64,000 bases of DNA, from positions 79,364 through 143,363 of the forward strand of contig NZ_JAPNLK010000007.1 in assembly GCF_026627505.1 (NCBI RefSeq), read 5' to 3'. Below, piece by piece: positions 17,543 through 28,106 of the stretch. Under the pieces are notes generated by a model that saw only the letters and a list, made by a program, of their open reading frames with translations, searched no databases and had not been told where the DNA came from. The stretch comes from Streptomyces sp. H27-H5 (GTDB lineage: Bacteria; Actinomycetota; Actinomycetes; Streptomycetales; Streptomycetaceae). Position 1 is the first letter of the stretch. Every line of letters begins with the position of its first letter. The translations under genes and the position numbers were made by a program.

Positions 17543-18457
17543 GTGCTTGTTGGGATGATTTGCGCACTCGGTGCGGCGGTCTGTTTCGGTACTGCCTCGG
17601 TCCTCCAGGCCATGGCGGCGCGGGCGGCGGAGCCGGGAACCGGGTCCGGCGTGGACGCCGCACTCCTGCTGCGGGCCCTGCGCCAGTGGCGGTACCTGGC
17701 GGGGCTCGGCCTGGACGGGGTCGGCTTCGTCCTCCAGATCATCGCCCTGCGGCACATCCCGATCTACGCGGTGGGGGCCGCGCTGGCGGCCAGCCTGGCG
17801 GTGACGGCGGTGGTCGCGGCCCGGCTGCTGCGCGTACGGCTGAACCGGAGGGAGTGGGCGGCCGTCGCGGTGGTGAGCGCGGGGCTGCTGATGCTGGGGC
17901 TCGCCTCCGGGGAGGAGGGCTCCGGGACCGGTCCGCCCGCCCTGGAGTGGGGGTTGTTGGCGGTGGCGGTCCTGGTGCTGCTGGTGGGGGCGGCGGCCGG
18001 TGGCCTGCCGGACCGCTCCCGGCCGCTGGTGCTCGGCTTCGCGGCCGGGACGGGCTTCGGGGTGGTGGAGGTCGCGGTCCGCCTGATCGACGGGGTCTCC
18101 TGGTCGGCGCTGACCGACCCGGCCCTGTACGCGCTCCTGCTGGGCGGCGGCGCCGCCTTCCTGCTGCTCACCTCGGCCCTGCAGCGCGGCTCGGTGACGG
18201 CCGCCACGGCCGGCATGGTGCTGGGCGAGACGATCGGGCCGGCGGTGGTGGGGGTGGTGTGGCTCGGGGACCGCACCCGCGAGGGGCTCGCCTGGTTGGC
18301 GGTGCTCGGTTTCGTCGTGGCCGTGGCAGGTTCGCTGGCCCTGGCCCGCTTCGGCGAACCCCCGGCGGACCCGGCGGACTCCACTGACCCGGCGGACCCC
18401 GCGGACCCGGCGGACCCCGCGGACCCCGCCGGTCCGGTGGCCGGTCCGGTTCCCTGA
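17543..18457 (+). CDS. DMT superfamily (EamA-like) transporter
   Basis: A 304-residue membrane protein with nine or ten hydrophobic helices in two repeats, the drug/metabolite transporter layout. Examples are MICALGAAVCFGTASVLQAMA, an ALRHIPIYAVGAALAASLAVTAVVAARLL segment and the late MVLGETIGPAVVGVVWLGDR. The substrate is unknown. The GTG start at 17543 is preceded at about 7 bp by TAGAGT, suggesting a leaderless mRNA. A GTCAC-N4-GTGAC inverted repeat at 17516-17529 lies just upstream. The hydrophilic C-terminus is a run of Asp-Pro-Ala repeats encoded by tandem DNA. Confidence 0.85.
   Translation: MLVGMICALGAAVCFGTASVLQAMAARAAEPGTGSGVDAALLLRALRQWRYLAGLGLDGVGFVLQIIALRHIPIYAVGAALAASLAVTAVVAARLLRVRLNRREWAAVAVVSAGLLMLGLASGEEGSGTGPPALEWGLLAVAVLVLLVGAAAGGLPDRSRPLVLGFAAGTGFGVVEVAVRLIDGVSWSALTDPALYALLLGGGAAFLLLTSALQRGSVTAATAGMVLGETIGPAVVGVVWLGDRTREGLAWLAVLGFVVAVAGSLALARFGEPPADPADSTDPADPADPADPADPAGPVAGPVP
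18362..18430 (+). repeat. Degenerate 9-bp tandem repeat at the 3' end of the transporter gene
   Basis: Units of the form GCGGACCC(C/G) repeat about seven times, encoding an (Ala-Asp-Pro)n tail. It looks prone to copy-number change and lies outside the predicted membrane domain. Confidence 0.75.
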
Positions 18458-18476
18458 CCCGCGCCCCACGCGCCTC

Positions 18477-19877
18477 CTACGGGAGGGCCGCCTCCAACGC
18501 CGCCAGCGCGCCCGACCACGCGCTCTCCGACGGGGTCCCGTACCCGAGCACCACCGCGTCCCGCGCGGGCATGGCCGAATCCGGGTGCCGGAAGCGGGAC
18601 AGCCCCTCCAAGGCCAGGTCGTGCCAGGGCGCCGCCTGGATCAGGGGGCGTTCGGTGCCGGCCGGGAGGTCGAGCACCGCGTGCAGGCCCGCCGCGATGC
18701 CGGAGACGGTCACCGCCGTCCGCGGGGCCAGGGCCTCCACCAGGGCGTCGCGCCGGCGCCGGTAGCGCAGCCGCATGCTCCGGACGTGCCGGTCGTACGC
18801 CCCGGACCGGATGAACTCCGCCAGCGTCAACTGGTCCGGCGCGCCCGACATCCAGTCGGTGTGGCCCTTCGCCGCCAGTACCTCGTCCACCAGCCCGGCC
18901 GGCACCACCATCCAGCCCGTGCGCAGCCCCGGCGCCAGCGACTTGCTCGCGGTGCCGAGGTACACGACGCGGTCCGGGTCCAGTCCCTGGAGCGCCCCGA
19001 CCGGCTGGCGGTCGTAGCGGAACTCCCCGTCGTAGTCGTCCTCCAGGATGAGCCCGCCCGTGGTCCTGGCCCAGTCCACGGCCGCCGCCCGCCGTGCCGG
19101 GGTCAGCGCGACACCCGTCGGGAACTGGTGCGCCGGCGTGAGGAGCACCGCCCCCGACGTCGACGTCAGGTCCTCCGTACGGGCGCCCGCGCCGTCCAGC
19201 CACAAGGGGCGGGTCCGCAGCCCGGCCCCGGTGAGCAGGTCCCGGTGCACGTCGAGGCTCCACCCCTCCACGGCCACCTCGCGGACCCGGCGCGCCCGCA
19301 GCACCCGGGCGAGCAGCGACAGCCCGTGCACGAACCCGGCGCACAGCACGATCCGGTCGGGATCGGCGTCCACCCCCCGGGCGCGGGCCAGGTAGTCGGC
19401 CAGCGCCTCGCGCAGCTCGATCCGGCCGCGCGCGTCCGCGGCGTACCCGAAGGCGTCGTTCGGGGCGGCCGCGAGGGCCCGCCGGGCCGCCGCCGACCAG
19501 GCGGTGCGCGGGAAACTGCCGAGGTCCGGGGAGCCCGGCTTGAAGCTGTACGCGGGCCCCCGCCGGGCCGGTGGCCGGACCCGGGCGGCCCGCGCGGGAT
19601 GGCGCGGCACGGCCCGTTCAGCCACCCTGGTGCCCGAGCCGTGACGGGCGGTCAGCCAGCCCTCGGCGACGAGTTCGCCGTACGCCTCGGCGACCGTGTT
19701 GCGGGCGATGCCGAGGTCGACGGCCAGGGACCGGGAGGAGGGCAGTCGGGTTCCCGGGGCGAGTCGACCGCTGCGCGCGGCCTCGCGCAGCGCCTCGGTG
19801 AGTCCGGCTCTCAGCCCGCGCCCGGCGGTGAGGTCGAGATGCAGGTCGGCGCCGAAAGTGGCCCGGGATTCCGTCAT
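18477..19877 (-). CDS. MocR/PdxR-type regulator (GntR winged helix fused to aminotransferase fold)
   Basis: A 466-residue fusion regulator. Residues 12-85 are a GntR winged-helix domain (GTRLPSSRSLAVDLGIARNT, then YGELVAEGWLTARHGSGTRV). The rest is a class I aminotransferase-like domain with the PLP lysine Lys312 in GTASKSLAPGLRTGW and the LILEDDYDGEFRYD motif. Such proteins use PLP or PLP-amino acid adducts as effectors and usually control a divergent gene. Here that gene is the AhpD-like one 46 bp away. An ATGGACCAT inverted repeat at 19882-19890 in that gap is a possible operator. Confidence 0.92.
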   Translation of the reverse strand: MTESRATFGADLHLDLTAGRGLRAGLTEALREAARSGRLAPGTRLPSSRSLAVDLGIARNTVAEAYGELVAEGWLTARHGSGTRVAERAVPRHPARAARVRPPARRGPAYSFKPGSPDLGSFPRTAWSAAARRALAAAPNDAFGYAADARGRIELREALADYLARARGVDADPDRIVLCAGFVHGLSLLARVLRARRVREVAVEGWSLDVHRDLLTGAGLRTRPLWLDGAGARTEDLTSTSGAVLLTPAHQFPTGVALTPARRAAAVDWARTTGGLILEDDYDGEFRYDRQPVGALQGLDPDRVVYLGTASKSLAPGLRTGWMVVPAGLVDEVLAAKGHTDWMSGAPDQLTLAEFIRSGAYDRHVRSMRLRYRRRRDALVEALAPRTAVTVSGIAAGLHAVLDLPAGTERPLIQAAPWHDLALEGLSRFRHPDSAMPARDAVVLGYGTPSESAWSGALAALEAALP

Positions 19878-19923
19878 GGGAATGGACCATATCGGCGGGC
19901 CGCCGGCCTCCTACGGTGGAGAC

Positions 19924-20427
19924 ATGACGACGACGAACGAAACCCCCGCGTACGCCCCCGAGCACCCCGCCCGCCTGCAGTGGGCGAAGCTGGTCCCCGA
20001 CGTCTACAAGGCCCTGGTGTCCCTGGAGGTCGCCGCCCGCAAGGGCCTGGACCCGACGCTGGTCGAGCTGGTCAAGGTGCGCGCCTCGCAGATCAACCAC
20101 TGCGCGTTCTGCCTGGACATGCACACCAAGGACGCGTTGGCCGCCGGCGAGAGCGTCGAGCGTCTGATCCAGCTCGGCGCCTGGGAGGAGTCCCGGCACT
20201 TCTACACCGAGCGGGAGTTGGCGGCGATCGAGCTGACCGAGGCGGTGACCGTCCTGACGGACGGGTTCGTCCCGGACGCGGTCTACGGGAAGGCCGCCGA
20301 GCTGTTCGACGAGACCGAACTGGCCCAGTTGATCGCCGTGATCACGGCGATCAACGCCTGGAACCGGTTCGGCGTGACCTGCCGCCTCGCGCCGGGGCAC
20401 TACACGCCGGGCATGTTCAAGCACTGA
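19924..20427 (+). CDS. Carboxymuconolactone decarboxylase (AhpD-like) family protein
   Basis: A 167-residue all-helical protein of the CMD/AhpD family. The CAFCLDMHT segment supplies the Cys-x-x-Cys and His typical of the peroxidase-reducing members, preceded by LVELVKVRASQINH. These proteins act as alkylhydroperoxidases or their reductants; the AhpD core motif supports that over true decarboxylase activity. The ATG follows a GGTGGAG ribosome site, and TACGGT at 19912-19917 may be the -10 box. It is divergent from the MocR regulator, which probably controls it. It ends before a strong shared terminator. Confidence 0.9.
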   Translation: MTTTNETPAYAPEHPARLQWAKLVPDVYKALVSLEVAARKGLDPTLVELVKVRASQINHCAFCLDMHTKDALAAGESVERLIQLGAWEESRHFYTERELAAIELTEAVTVLTDGFVPDAVYGKAAELFDETELAQLIAVITAINAWNRFGVTCRLAPGHYTPGMFKH

Positions 20428-20456
20428 GCCCGCCGGTCGCGGCCCGGCGCCGGATC

Positions 20457-20502
20457 CACGCCAAAGCGCCCCGGCCTGGTGTGGCCGGGGCGCTTTGGCG
20501 TG
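20457..20502. terminator. Bidirectional terminator between the AhpD-like gene and mdh
   Basis: A perfect 20-bp stem (20457-20476 with 20483-20502) and a 6-base loop, between two converging genes. Confidence 0.85.
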
Positions 20503-20515
20503 CGTACGGGTTCGA

Positions 20516-21610
<1,095 letters not shown>

Positions 21611-21641
21611 TCAGGCTATCCGACCCGGGGGGCGCCCAACC

Positions 21642-21677
21642 CCCGGGTCCGTGTGGTGCAGGGCACACGGACCCGGG
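21642..21677 (-). terminator. Hairpin downstream of the SDR remnant
   Basis: A perfect 14-bp stem (21642-21655 with 21664-21677) with an 8-base loop starts about 30 bp past the SDR stop, in the direction of mdh. It overlaps a second 9-bp hairpin (21623-21631 with 21640-21648), so the two are alternatives. Confidence 0.6.
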
Positions 21678-21707
21678 CGTTCGAAGGCGGCGGCGAGGAC
21701 GGGGCCC

Positions 21708-22121
21708 TCATTCCACCCGGAAGACCTCGCCGGTGCGGTGCCCTTCCACGGACGTGACGTAGGCGTGCGCGGCGCGCGCCACCGGGACGGCGTCGAAGCC
21801 CGCGAACGTGTCCCCGTACGCGTCGAGGGACTCGACGAACACGGTCGGACTGACCGCGTTGATCCGCTGCCGGCCCGGCAGTTCGATGGCGGCCGCCTTC
21901 ACGAAGGCCTCGACCGCGCCGTTGACGAGGGAGGCGACCGAGCCGGTCAGCAGGGGTTCGCGGGCCAGGATCCCGGTGATCAGCGTGTACGGGGCGTGCG
22001 CGGGCAGCCGCGCCGCTCCCTGGCGGACCAGCTCGATCCGGCTGACGGCCTTGCCTTCAAGGCCGTCGCGCACGTCCTGCGCGGTCAGCTCGCCCAGGGG
22101 GCGCCACGGGACGCTGCCCGC
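21708..22121 (-). pseudogene. Short-chain dehydrogenase, C-terminal fragment (N-terminus deleted)
   Basis: About 137 residues read as the second half of a roughly 200-residue SDR: AGSVPWRPLGELT, TLITGILAREPLLTGSVASL, VNGAVEAFVKAAAIELPGRQ and RINAVSPTVFVESL. The N-terminal GxxGxxG NAD-binding part is absent, and the catalytic Tyr-x-x-x-Lys is not seen. Homology stops abruptly near 22121. Across the next ten bases the other strand becomes the 3' end of a LysR gene. The frame stays open further upstream, but only through the antisense of that LysR remnant. It is a pseudogene without a start. Confidence 0.8.
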
Positions 22122-22131
22122 CTGCCGGAAC

Positions 22132-22410
22132 GCCGGTTTCCCCCCGCACATCGCGCACGAGTGCGCCGACCTGCGGGCCGGGCTGTCGCTGGTGGCCACC
22201 GGTCGGACGGTGTCGATCCTGCCGAGGCTGCTGTGCGACGCCCCGCCGCCCGGCGTCGCCGTGGTGGAGCTGCCGGGCCGGGGCCGGACCCTGGACGCGG
22301 TGGTCCGGGCGGGCACCGAGGCCCAGCCGGCCGTCGCGGCGGTGCTGGCGTGCCTGACCGGGCGGGGCGCGCCGAGCGGCGTACGCGCGCCGCTCGGCGG
22401 CCGCATCTGA
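22132..22410 (+). pseudogene. LysR-family regulator, C-terminal fragment
   Basis: About 92 residues match the end of a LysR effector-binding domain: PPHIAHECADLRAGLSLVA, GRTVSILPRLL and VVELPGRGRTLDAVVRAG, then a final helix region. The helix-turn-helix and first half of the effector domain are missing. It abuts the SDR fragment in divergent orientation, as expected if one deletion removed the shared intergenic region and both 5' ends. It cannot be translated from its own start. Confidence 0.78.
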
Positions 22411-22481
22411 CGGGGCGGTCTCCGGCCTGATCCCAAAGACAGGACCTGAGACAGGAGCTGAACCAGGACCTGAGACAGGCC

Positions 22482-23084
22482 CTAGCGGACGGTGAAGCGG
22501 ACCACGTCCGTCAGGAAGGGGATCTCCAGCCACGCCTTGGGCGCCTGCACGACCAGCGCGAGCAACGTGATCGACACGCCCAGCAGGCCGTACGTGACCA
22601 TGTCCGTGAACCGGGACCGCACGGCGAGCATCCCCACCGACGGCAGGATCCGGCGCATCACCGCGCCCGCGATCAGCGCGGCCCCGATGATCAGGCAGCC
22701 GATGCGGGGGAATCCGATCGCCGTGGTGAGCAGCCCGATCGCGGTGGCGGCCAACACGCTGAGCATCGGCCACTGACGCGCCGGGGCGGGCGCGCCCCCG
22801 GGCGCGGCCCGGCCGCCGCCCTCGGGGCGGGCGGTGTCCCGGGTGACGGAGGGGAAGCGCCGGGACTTCGCCGCCGCCTCCGACCCGTCGCCGTCGACCT
22901 CGTCCGCATCACTCTCGCCGCTCCCGTCGCTCTCGTCACCGGCGGCCACCGCCTCGTCCGCCTCGTTCTCGACGGGGGGCGGCTGCGGCTGCCGCCCCTT
23001 CGTCGGCTCGACGGCGTCCTCGGGCGCCCGCGGCGCCGGGGCCTCCGCCGGTTCCGCCGGTTCCGTGTCGCGCTCAGCCCGCAC
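22482..23084 (-). CDS. DUF3017 family membrane protein
   Basis: A 200-residue protein. Residues 1-100 are a hydrophilic, Glu/Asp/Pro/Ala-rich N-terminus. The C-terminal half has three membrane segments, [35 protein letters not shown] and [14 protein letters not shown], which is the DUF3017 pattern. The GTG start overlaps the end of folD by 11 bp, so the two are translationally coupled, a conserved Streptomyces arrangement. The function is unknown. Confidence 0.85.
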   Translation of the reverse strand: MRAERDTEPAEPAEAPAPRAPEDAVEPTKGRQPQPPPVENEADEAVAAGDESDGSGESDADEVDGDGSEAAAKSRRFPSVTRDTARPEGGGRAAPGGAPAPARQWPMLSVLAATAIGLLTTAIGFPRIGCLIIGAALIAGAVMRRILPSVGMLAVRSRFTDMVTYGLLGVSITLLALVVQAPKAWLEIPFLTDVVRFTVR

Positions 23085-23934
23085 TGGTCGTCCGCTCCGC
23101 CGCCTCGACGACGTTGACGAGCAGCTGGGCGCGGGTCATCGGGCCGACACCGCCCGGGTTCGGCGAGATCCAGCCGGCCACCTCGGCGACACCGGGGTGC
23201 ACGTCGCCGACGATCTTCCCGCTCTCGTCGCGGCTCACGCCGACGTCGAGGACGGCCGCGCCCGGCTTCACGTCCTCCGGCTTGACCAGGTGCGGGACAC
23301 CGGCCGCCGCCACGACGATGTCGGCCTGGCGCAGCAGCCCGGACAGGTCGCGCGTGCCGGTGTGGCACAGGGTCACGGTCGCGTTCTCGGACTTGCGGGT
23401 CAGGAGCAGGCCGATCGAGCGGCCCACGGTGATGCCACGACCCAGGACCACGACGTGCGCGCCGTTGATCTCGACACCGTGGTGGCGGAGCAGTTCGACG
23501 ATCCCGTACGGGGTGCAGGGCAGCGGGCCCGGCTCGTTCAGCACCAGCCGGCCGAGCGACATGGGGTGCAGGCCGTCGGCGTCCTTGGTCGGGTCCATCA
23601 GTTCCAGCACGCGGTTGGTGTCGATGCCCTTGGGGAGCGGGAGTTGGACGATGTAGCCGGTGCACTCGGGGTTGGCGTTGAGTTCCCGCACGACCTCCTC
23701 GATGTCCTCCTGGGAGGCCGTCGCGGGCAGTTCGCGCTGGATGGAGGCGATGCCGACCTCGGCGCAGTCCTTGTGCTTGCCGTTGACGTACCAGCGGCTG
23801 CCCGGATCGTCACCGACCAGCAGGGTGCCGAGGCCTGGGGTGATGCCCCGGGCCTTCAGCGCCGCCACGCGGGCGGTCAGTTCGGACTTGATCGCGGCTG
23901 CGGTGGCCTTGCCATCGAGAATCTGGGCGGTCAT
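23074..23934 (-). CDS. folD: Methylene-tetrahydrofolate dehydrogenase/cyclohydrolase
   Basis: A 286-residue bifunctional enzyme that turns methylene-THF into formyl-THF with NADP. It supplies the one-carbon units used by purN and purH nearby. Visible are the active-site Lys region [14 protein letters not shown], the QLPLPKGID signature and the [15 protein letters not shown] dinucleotide loop (here [16 protein letters not shown]). The C-terminal [13 protein letters not shown] motif is also present. The chosen ATG at 23934 gives the usual length and has a GGGAGG ribosome site; an in-frame start 14 codons upstream lacks homology. Confidence 0.95.
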   Translation of the reverse strand: MTAQILDGKATAAAIKSELTARVAALKARGITPGLGTLLVGDDPGSRWYVNGKHKDCAEVGIASIQRELPATASQEDIEEVVRELNANPECTGYIVQLPLPKGIDTNRVLELMDPTKDADGLHPMSLGRLVLNEPGPLPCTPYGIVELLRHHGVEINGAHVVVLGRGITVGRSIGLLLTRKSENATVTLCHTGTRDLSGLLRQADIVVAAAGVPHLVKPEDVKPGAAVLDVGVSRDESGKIVGDVHPGVAEVAGWISPNPGGVGPMTRAQLLVNVVEAAERTTSAG

Positions 23935-24201
23935 GCCCCCCATCCTCCCGGATGGAGTGGCCCGGGTTCCAGTCAAGGGCTCTCCGGTGGACCGTCGGTT
24001 GCACGCGGGTGACGTGCTTCATTGCACTTGCACAACAAGTGGCACGCCGTTCGCGCCCTGGCTGGACAACGCGGGGTCGGCCGGACCACGATGACGGGCA
24101 ATGAGTGCCGCGGGCAGTGCCGGGGGGCGGACCGCAGAGAAGTGCAGAGTTCCTCCGATAGTGCCGTGCGTCCCCGCACTTCCACGGAGGAACACCCCAA
24201 G

Positions 24202-24795
24202 ATGAGCTTCGGCGACCCGAACAACCCGTACGGACAGCAGCAGCAGCAGCCGCAGGGCCAGCCCGGCTACGGCTACCCGCAGCAGGCCCCGCAGGGCGTC
24301 CCGCCCCAGGGCGGCTACGGATACCCGGGCGGCGCCCCGGCCTACCCGGGCGGTTACCCGGGCGTTCCGCAGACGATGCCCGGTGGCGTGAAGGCCGCCC
24401 GCGTCATGCTGTACGTGATCGCCGGTCTCCAGGTCGTCGGCGTCGGCGTGCTCTTCGCCGCCCTCGCCCTGATCGAGCGGCTGAAGCAGGAGCCCGACCT
24501 CCAGGGCAACGCGCAGTTCGAGGACATGGCCAAGCTGGGCTCCGGCGTGCTGTACGGGCTCATCGCCCTGGCCGTGGTCTACCTGGTCGCGTCCATCGTG
24601 CTGGCCATCCAGTGCGGCAAGGGCGGCAACGGTGCCCGCATCGGCATCATGGTCTACGCCGGTCTGGGCATCGTCCTGAGCCTGTACCCGTTCTTCCCGC
24701 TCAGCCTCGTGCACCTGGTGCTGCTGATCCTCGTCATCGTGTTCGTCGCCAAGTCCGACGGCTCGGCCTGGTTCAACCGTCAGCGCAACGTCTGA
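24202..24795 (+). CDS. Membrane protein with Gln/Pro/Gly/Tyr-rich cytoplasmic tail
   Basis: A 197-residue protein. Residues 1-60 are low complexity (PYGQQQQQPQGQPGYGYPQQ and similar GYGYP repeats). They are followed by four hydrophobic helices at about 68-90, 112-135, 148-165 and 170-190. The ATG follows a GGAGGA ribosome site; the open frame upstream is not coding-like. This Pro/Gly/Tyr tail plus a small membrane bundle recurs in Streptomyces, but no function is established. It converges on purH, with a strong terminator between. Confidence 0.85.
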   Translation: MSFGDPNNPYGQQQQQPQGQPGYGYPQQAPQGVPPQGGYGYPGGAPAYPGGYPGVPQTMPGGVKAARVMLYVIAGLQVVGVGVLFAALALIERLKQEPDLQGNAQFEDMAKLGSGVLYGLIALAVVYLVASIVLAIQCGKGGNGARIGIMVYAGLGIVLSLYPFFPLSLVHLVLLILVIVFVAKSDGSAWFNRQRNV

Positions 24796-24805
24796 CGCAC
24801 ACCGC

Positions 24806-24848
24806 ACGACGAAGGCCGCGCCCCTTTCCGGGGCGCGGCCTTCGTCGT
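24806..24848. terminator. Bidirectional terminator between the membrane-protein gene and purH
   Basis: A perfect 19-bp stem (24806-24824 with 24830-24848) with loop TTTCC, lying between two converging genes. Confidence 0.88.
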
Positions 24849-24865
24849 GTGCGGACGGGGTCCGG

Positions 24866-26470
24866 TCAGTGGAAGAAGTGACGGGTACCGGTGAAGTACA
24901 TCGTCACGCCCGCGGCCTTGGCGGCCTCGATGACCAGCTCGTCACGCATCGAACCGCCCGGCTGGACCACGGCCTTGATGCCCGCGGCGGTCAGGATCTC
25001 CAGCCCGTCGGGGAAGGGGAAGAAGGCGTCGGACGCGGCGTACGAGCCCCGCGCGCGCTCGGCGCCCGCCCGCTCGACGGCGAGCTTCGCGGAGTCGACG
25101 CGGTTGACCTGCCCCATGCCGACGCCGACGGAGGCGCCGTCCTTGGCGAGCAGGATCGCGTTGGACTTGACGGCGCGGCAGGCCTTCCACGCGAAGGACA
25201 GCTCGGCGAGCTCGTCGGCGGAGAGGGCCTCGCCGGTGGCGAGGGTCCAGTTCGCCGGGTCGTCACCCTCGGCTCGGCCCGCGCCCTCGGCGAACGTGTC
25301 GCTCTGCTGGAGCAGCGCGCCGCCGGAGATCAGCTTGAGGTCCCCGGGCTGGTGCGGGGAGCCGGCCACCTTCAGGATCCGGATGTTCTTCTTCTTCGCC
25401 AGGATCTCCACCGCGCCGGCCTCGTAGTCGGGGGCGGCGATGACCTCGGTGAAGATCTCCGCGACCTGCTCGGCGAGCTCGACGGTCACCGGGCGGTTGA
25501 CGGCGATGACGCCGCCGAAGGCGGACAGCGGGTCGCAGGCGTGCGCCTTGCGGTGGGCCGCGGCCACGTCCTTGTCGACGGCGATGCCGCACGGGTTGGC
25601 GTGCTTGATGATCGCGACGCAGGGCTCTTCGTGGTCGTGGGCGGCGCGGCGCGCGGCCTCGGTGTCCACGTAGTTGTTGAAGGACATCTCCTTGCCGTGC
25701 AGCTGCTCGGCGTTGGCGAGCCCGCCCGGCTGACCGTCGGTGTAGAGGGCGGCGGCCTGGTGGGGGTTCTCGCCGTAGCGCAGGGTCGACTTGCGCTCCC
25801 AGGCCTCGGCCAGGAACTCGGGCAGGACGGCCTCGGGCTCCGGGGCGTAGGCGTTGGTGAACCAGGAGGCGACGGCCACGTCGTAGGCCGCGGTGTGCTG
25901 GAACGCCTCGGCCGCGAGCCGCTTGCGGGCGGTCAGGTCGAAGCCGCCGCCCCGGGCCGCGGTGAGGACGTCGGCGTAACGCTCGGGGCTGGTGACCACG
26001 GCGACCGACGGGTGGTTCTTGGCGGCCGCGCGGACCATCGACGGACCGCCGATGTCGATCTGCTCGACGCACTCGTCCGGGGTCGCGCCCGACTGGACGG
26101 TCGCCAGGAAGGGGTAGAGGTTGACGATCACCAGGTCGAACGGCTCGACGCCCAGCTCGGCCAGCTGGTTGCGGTGGTCCTCCAGCCGCAGGTCGGCGAG
26201 GATGCCGGCGTGCACGCGCGGGTGCAGGGTCTTGACGCGGCCGTCGAGGCACTCGGGGAAGCCGGTGAGCTCCTCGACCTTGGTGACGGGCACCCCGGCC
26301 GCGGCGATCTTCGAGGCGGTGGAGCCGGTCGAGACGAGCGCGACGCCCGCCTCGTGCAGGCCGCGGGCCAGGTCTTCCAGTCCCGTCTTGTCGTAGACGC
26401 TGATGAGCGCACGACGGATCGGCCGCTGGGTCGTGGTCGGGTCGTTGCTGCTGCTGTCTGCGGCGGTCAC
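24866..26470 (-). CDS. purH: Bifunctional AICAR formyltransferase/IMP cyclohydrolase
   Basis: A 534-residue enzyme of the last two steps of IMP synthesis. The N-terminal MGS-like cyclohydrolase domain (about 18-200) has [20 protein letters not shown] and VNLYPF. The C-terminal AICAR transformylase domain has [28 protein letters not shown] and the [20 protein letters not shown] segment. Full length. The GTG start overlaps the purN stop by 4 bp (GTGA), so the two are coupled. Confidence 0.96.
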   Translation of the reverse strand: MTAADSSSNDPTTTQRPIRRALISVYDKTGLEDLARGLHEAGVALVSTGSTASKIAAAGVPVTKVEELTGFPECLDGRVKTLHPRVHAGILADLRLEDHRNQLAELGVEPFDLVIVNLYPFLATVQSGATPDECVEQIDIGGPSMVRAAAKNHPSVAVVTSPERYADVLTAARGGGFDLTARKRLAAEAFQHTAAYDVAVASWFTNAYAPEPEAVLPEFLAEAWERKSTLRYGENPHQAAALYTDGQPGGLANAEQLHGKEMSFNNYVDTEAARRAAHDHEEPCVAIIKHANPCGIAVDKDVAAAHRKAHACDPLSAFGGVIAVNRPVTVELAEQVAEIFTEVIAAPDYEAGAVEILAKKKNIRILKVAGSPHQPGDLKLISGGALLQQSDTFAEGAGRAEGDDPANWTLATGEALSADELAELSFAWKACRAVKSNAILLAKDGASVGVGMGQVNRVDSAKLAVERAGAERARGSYAASDAFFPFPDGLEILTAAGIKAVVQPGGSMRDELVIEAAKAAGVTMYFTGTRHFFH

Positions 26471-27090
26471 TGGATTGTTACCTTTCGTCCCTCAATGCGA
26501 TAGCCGTGCCGGGCCAGGCGCCCCACGACGTCGACGAGCAGCGTGCGCTCGACTTCCTTGATGCGCTCATGGAGAGCGGCTTCGTCTTCCCCGTCCCGGA
26601 TCTCGACGACACCCTGGGCGATGATCGGACCGGTGTCCACGCCGCCGTCCACGAAGTGGACCGTGCAGCCGGTGACCTTCGCGCCGTAGGCGAGGGCGTC
26701 GCGCACGCCGTGCGCGCCCGGGAACGCGGGGAGCAGCGCGGGATGGGTGTTGATGAACCGGCCGCCGAAGCGGTCGACGAACTCCCGGCCCACGATCTTC
26801 ATGAACCCGGCGGAGACCACCAGGTCGGGCGCGTGGGCGGCGGTCGCCTCGGTGAGGGCGACGTCCCACTCCGCGCGGGTGGCGTACGCCTTGACCGGGC
26901 ACACGAAGGTGGGGATGCCGGCCTTCTCGGCACGCTCCAACCCGGTGATGCCGTCTCGGTCGGCCCCGACGGCGACCACGCGGGCACCGAAACCCTCGGG
27001 GCCTTCGGGGTGGGCGTCGATGGCGTCGAGCAGGGCCTGGAGGTTGGTGCCGGACCCTGAGACCAGCACGACCAGGCGGGAGGCGGCCAT
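26467..27090 (-). CDS. purN: Phosphoribosylglycinamide formyltransferase
   Basis: A 207-residue enzyme that transfers a formyl group from formyl-THF to GAR in purine synthesis. Motifs are [16 protein letters not shown] at the N-terminus, the active-site [15 protein letters not shown] with catalytic Asn/His, and [15 protein letters not shown]. The ATG at 27090 gives the normal length; the open frame upstream runs antisense through the next gene. It is the first gene of purN-purH. Confidence 0.96.
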   Translation of the reverse strand: MAASRLVVLVSGSGTNLQALLDAIDAHPEGPEGFGARVVAVGADRDGITGLERAEKAGIPTFVCPVKAYATRAEWDVALTEATAAHAPDLVVSAGFMKIVGREFVDRFGGRFINTHPALLPAFPGAHGVRDALAYGAKVTGCTVHFVDGGVDTGPIIAQGVVEIRDGEDEAALHERIKEVERTLLVDVVGRLARHGYRIEGRKVTIQ

Positions 27091-27324
27091 GTACGGCCCT
27101 TTCTCACGTGAATACGGCGTTCGTCTTGTGCGATCGCATGAAACTACGGGGCACCGGTATACGGGGAACCATACGAAGCCACCGACCGCCTGCAACGATA
27201 CCGGCACACGGGACCGCCCCCGAGGGACGGGGGGACGGCCGGGCGGTAGCGTCTGGCATACAAGCCACAAACGACGCGGCGCGACGCCTTGGGCCGCATG
27301 ACAGCAGGGGAAGTAACGCACTCG

Positions 27325-27966
27325 ATGCCGGACCGCCGTCAGCCCGACCCCTCGACCGACGACAACCCCTTCGCGGCTCCCCCGGAGGGCCGGCCCGACC
27401 AGCCGTGGCAGCCGCGCGGCGGCGGCCCCGGCCAGGGTCAGGACCGGGAGCGGGACGCGAACCCCTCCGGCCCCGACGGTCCGGCCCGCTGGGACCCCAC
27501 CGACCCGATCCAGCGGCGTGCGCGGTACGCCCTGCTGGCGGGCATGTGGGGGTTCTTCTTCGGGATCTTCGGGATCCCGTCGGTGGGGCTCCTGCTCGGC
27601 GCGCTGGCCATGTACTGGGGCATCAGCGCCCTGCGCGGCCGCCCGGCCGAGCCGGCCGCGACCGCGTCCCCGGCCGCCGACCCCACCGCGGCGACCCCGA
27701 CCACCCCGGCGCCGGCCACCACCCCGACCCCCGGCGGCCTCGCGGCCCTCGGCCCGGCGGCCCGCCCCCAGCGCACGGCCGCGATCAGCGGCCTGGTCAC
27801 GGCGTCGCTGGCACTGCTGCTGGCGATGAGCTCGTACGCCCTGCAACTGGCCTACAAGGACTTCTACGTGTGCCGCGAGGACGCGCTGACGAAGACCGCG
27901 GAACTCCAGTGCAACACCCTGCTGCCGGACAACTTCCTGGGCAAGGTCCTCAAGGTCCAACGCTGA
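27325..27966 (+). CDS. Membrane protein with two helices and Pro/Ala-rich linkers
   Basis: A 213-residue protein. The N-terminal 70 residues are hydrophilic (Pro, Asp, Gly, Gln). The first hydrophobic stretch is about 77-108 (YALLAGMWGFFFGIFGIPSV and on), followed by an Ala/Pro/Thr-rich linker. A second helix follows near 155-178, then a short polar C-terminus with two Cys (VCRED..LQCNTLL). The start is the ATG with AGGGGAAG 10 bp upstream; an earlier in-frame ATG at 27298 lacks a ribosome site. The protein resembles DUF4190-like Streptomyces membrane proteins; the function is unknown. Confidence 0.8.
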   Translation: MPDRRQPDPSTDDNPFAAPPEGRPDQPWQPRGGGPGQGQDRERDANPSGPDGPARWDPTDPIQRRARYALLAGMWGFFFGIFGIPSVGLLLGALAMYWGISALRGRPAEPAATASPAADPTAATPTTPAPATTPTPGGLAALGPAARPQRTAAISGLVTASLALLLAMSSYALQLAYKDFYVCREDALTKTAELQCNTLLPDNFLGKVLKVQR

Positions 27967-28106
27967 CCCCACCCCCTGACCACCCCACCGGGGCGGTCAG
28001 GGCCCCCACGGCGCACCATCCCGGCCGGGCCGGACCATCCGGCTCCGACGCAGCCACCCCCGCCATCCCAGCCGGGGCGCGCCATCTCAGCCCCGCCGCA
28101 CCACAC

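Noticed and set aside
22132..22436. Continuous minus-strand protein joining SDR to an N-terminal domain
   Set aside because: The N-terminal 105 residues are the antisense of the LysR remnant, not a fused domain.
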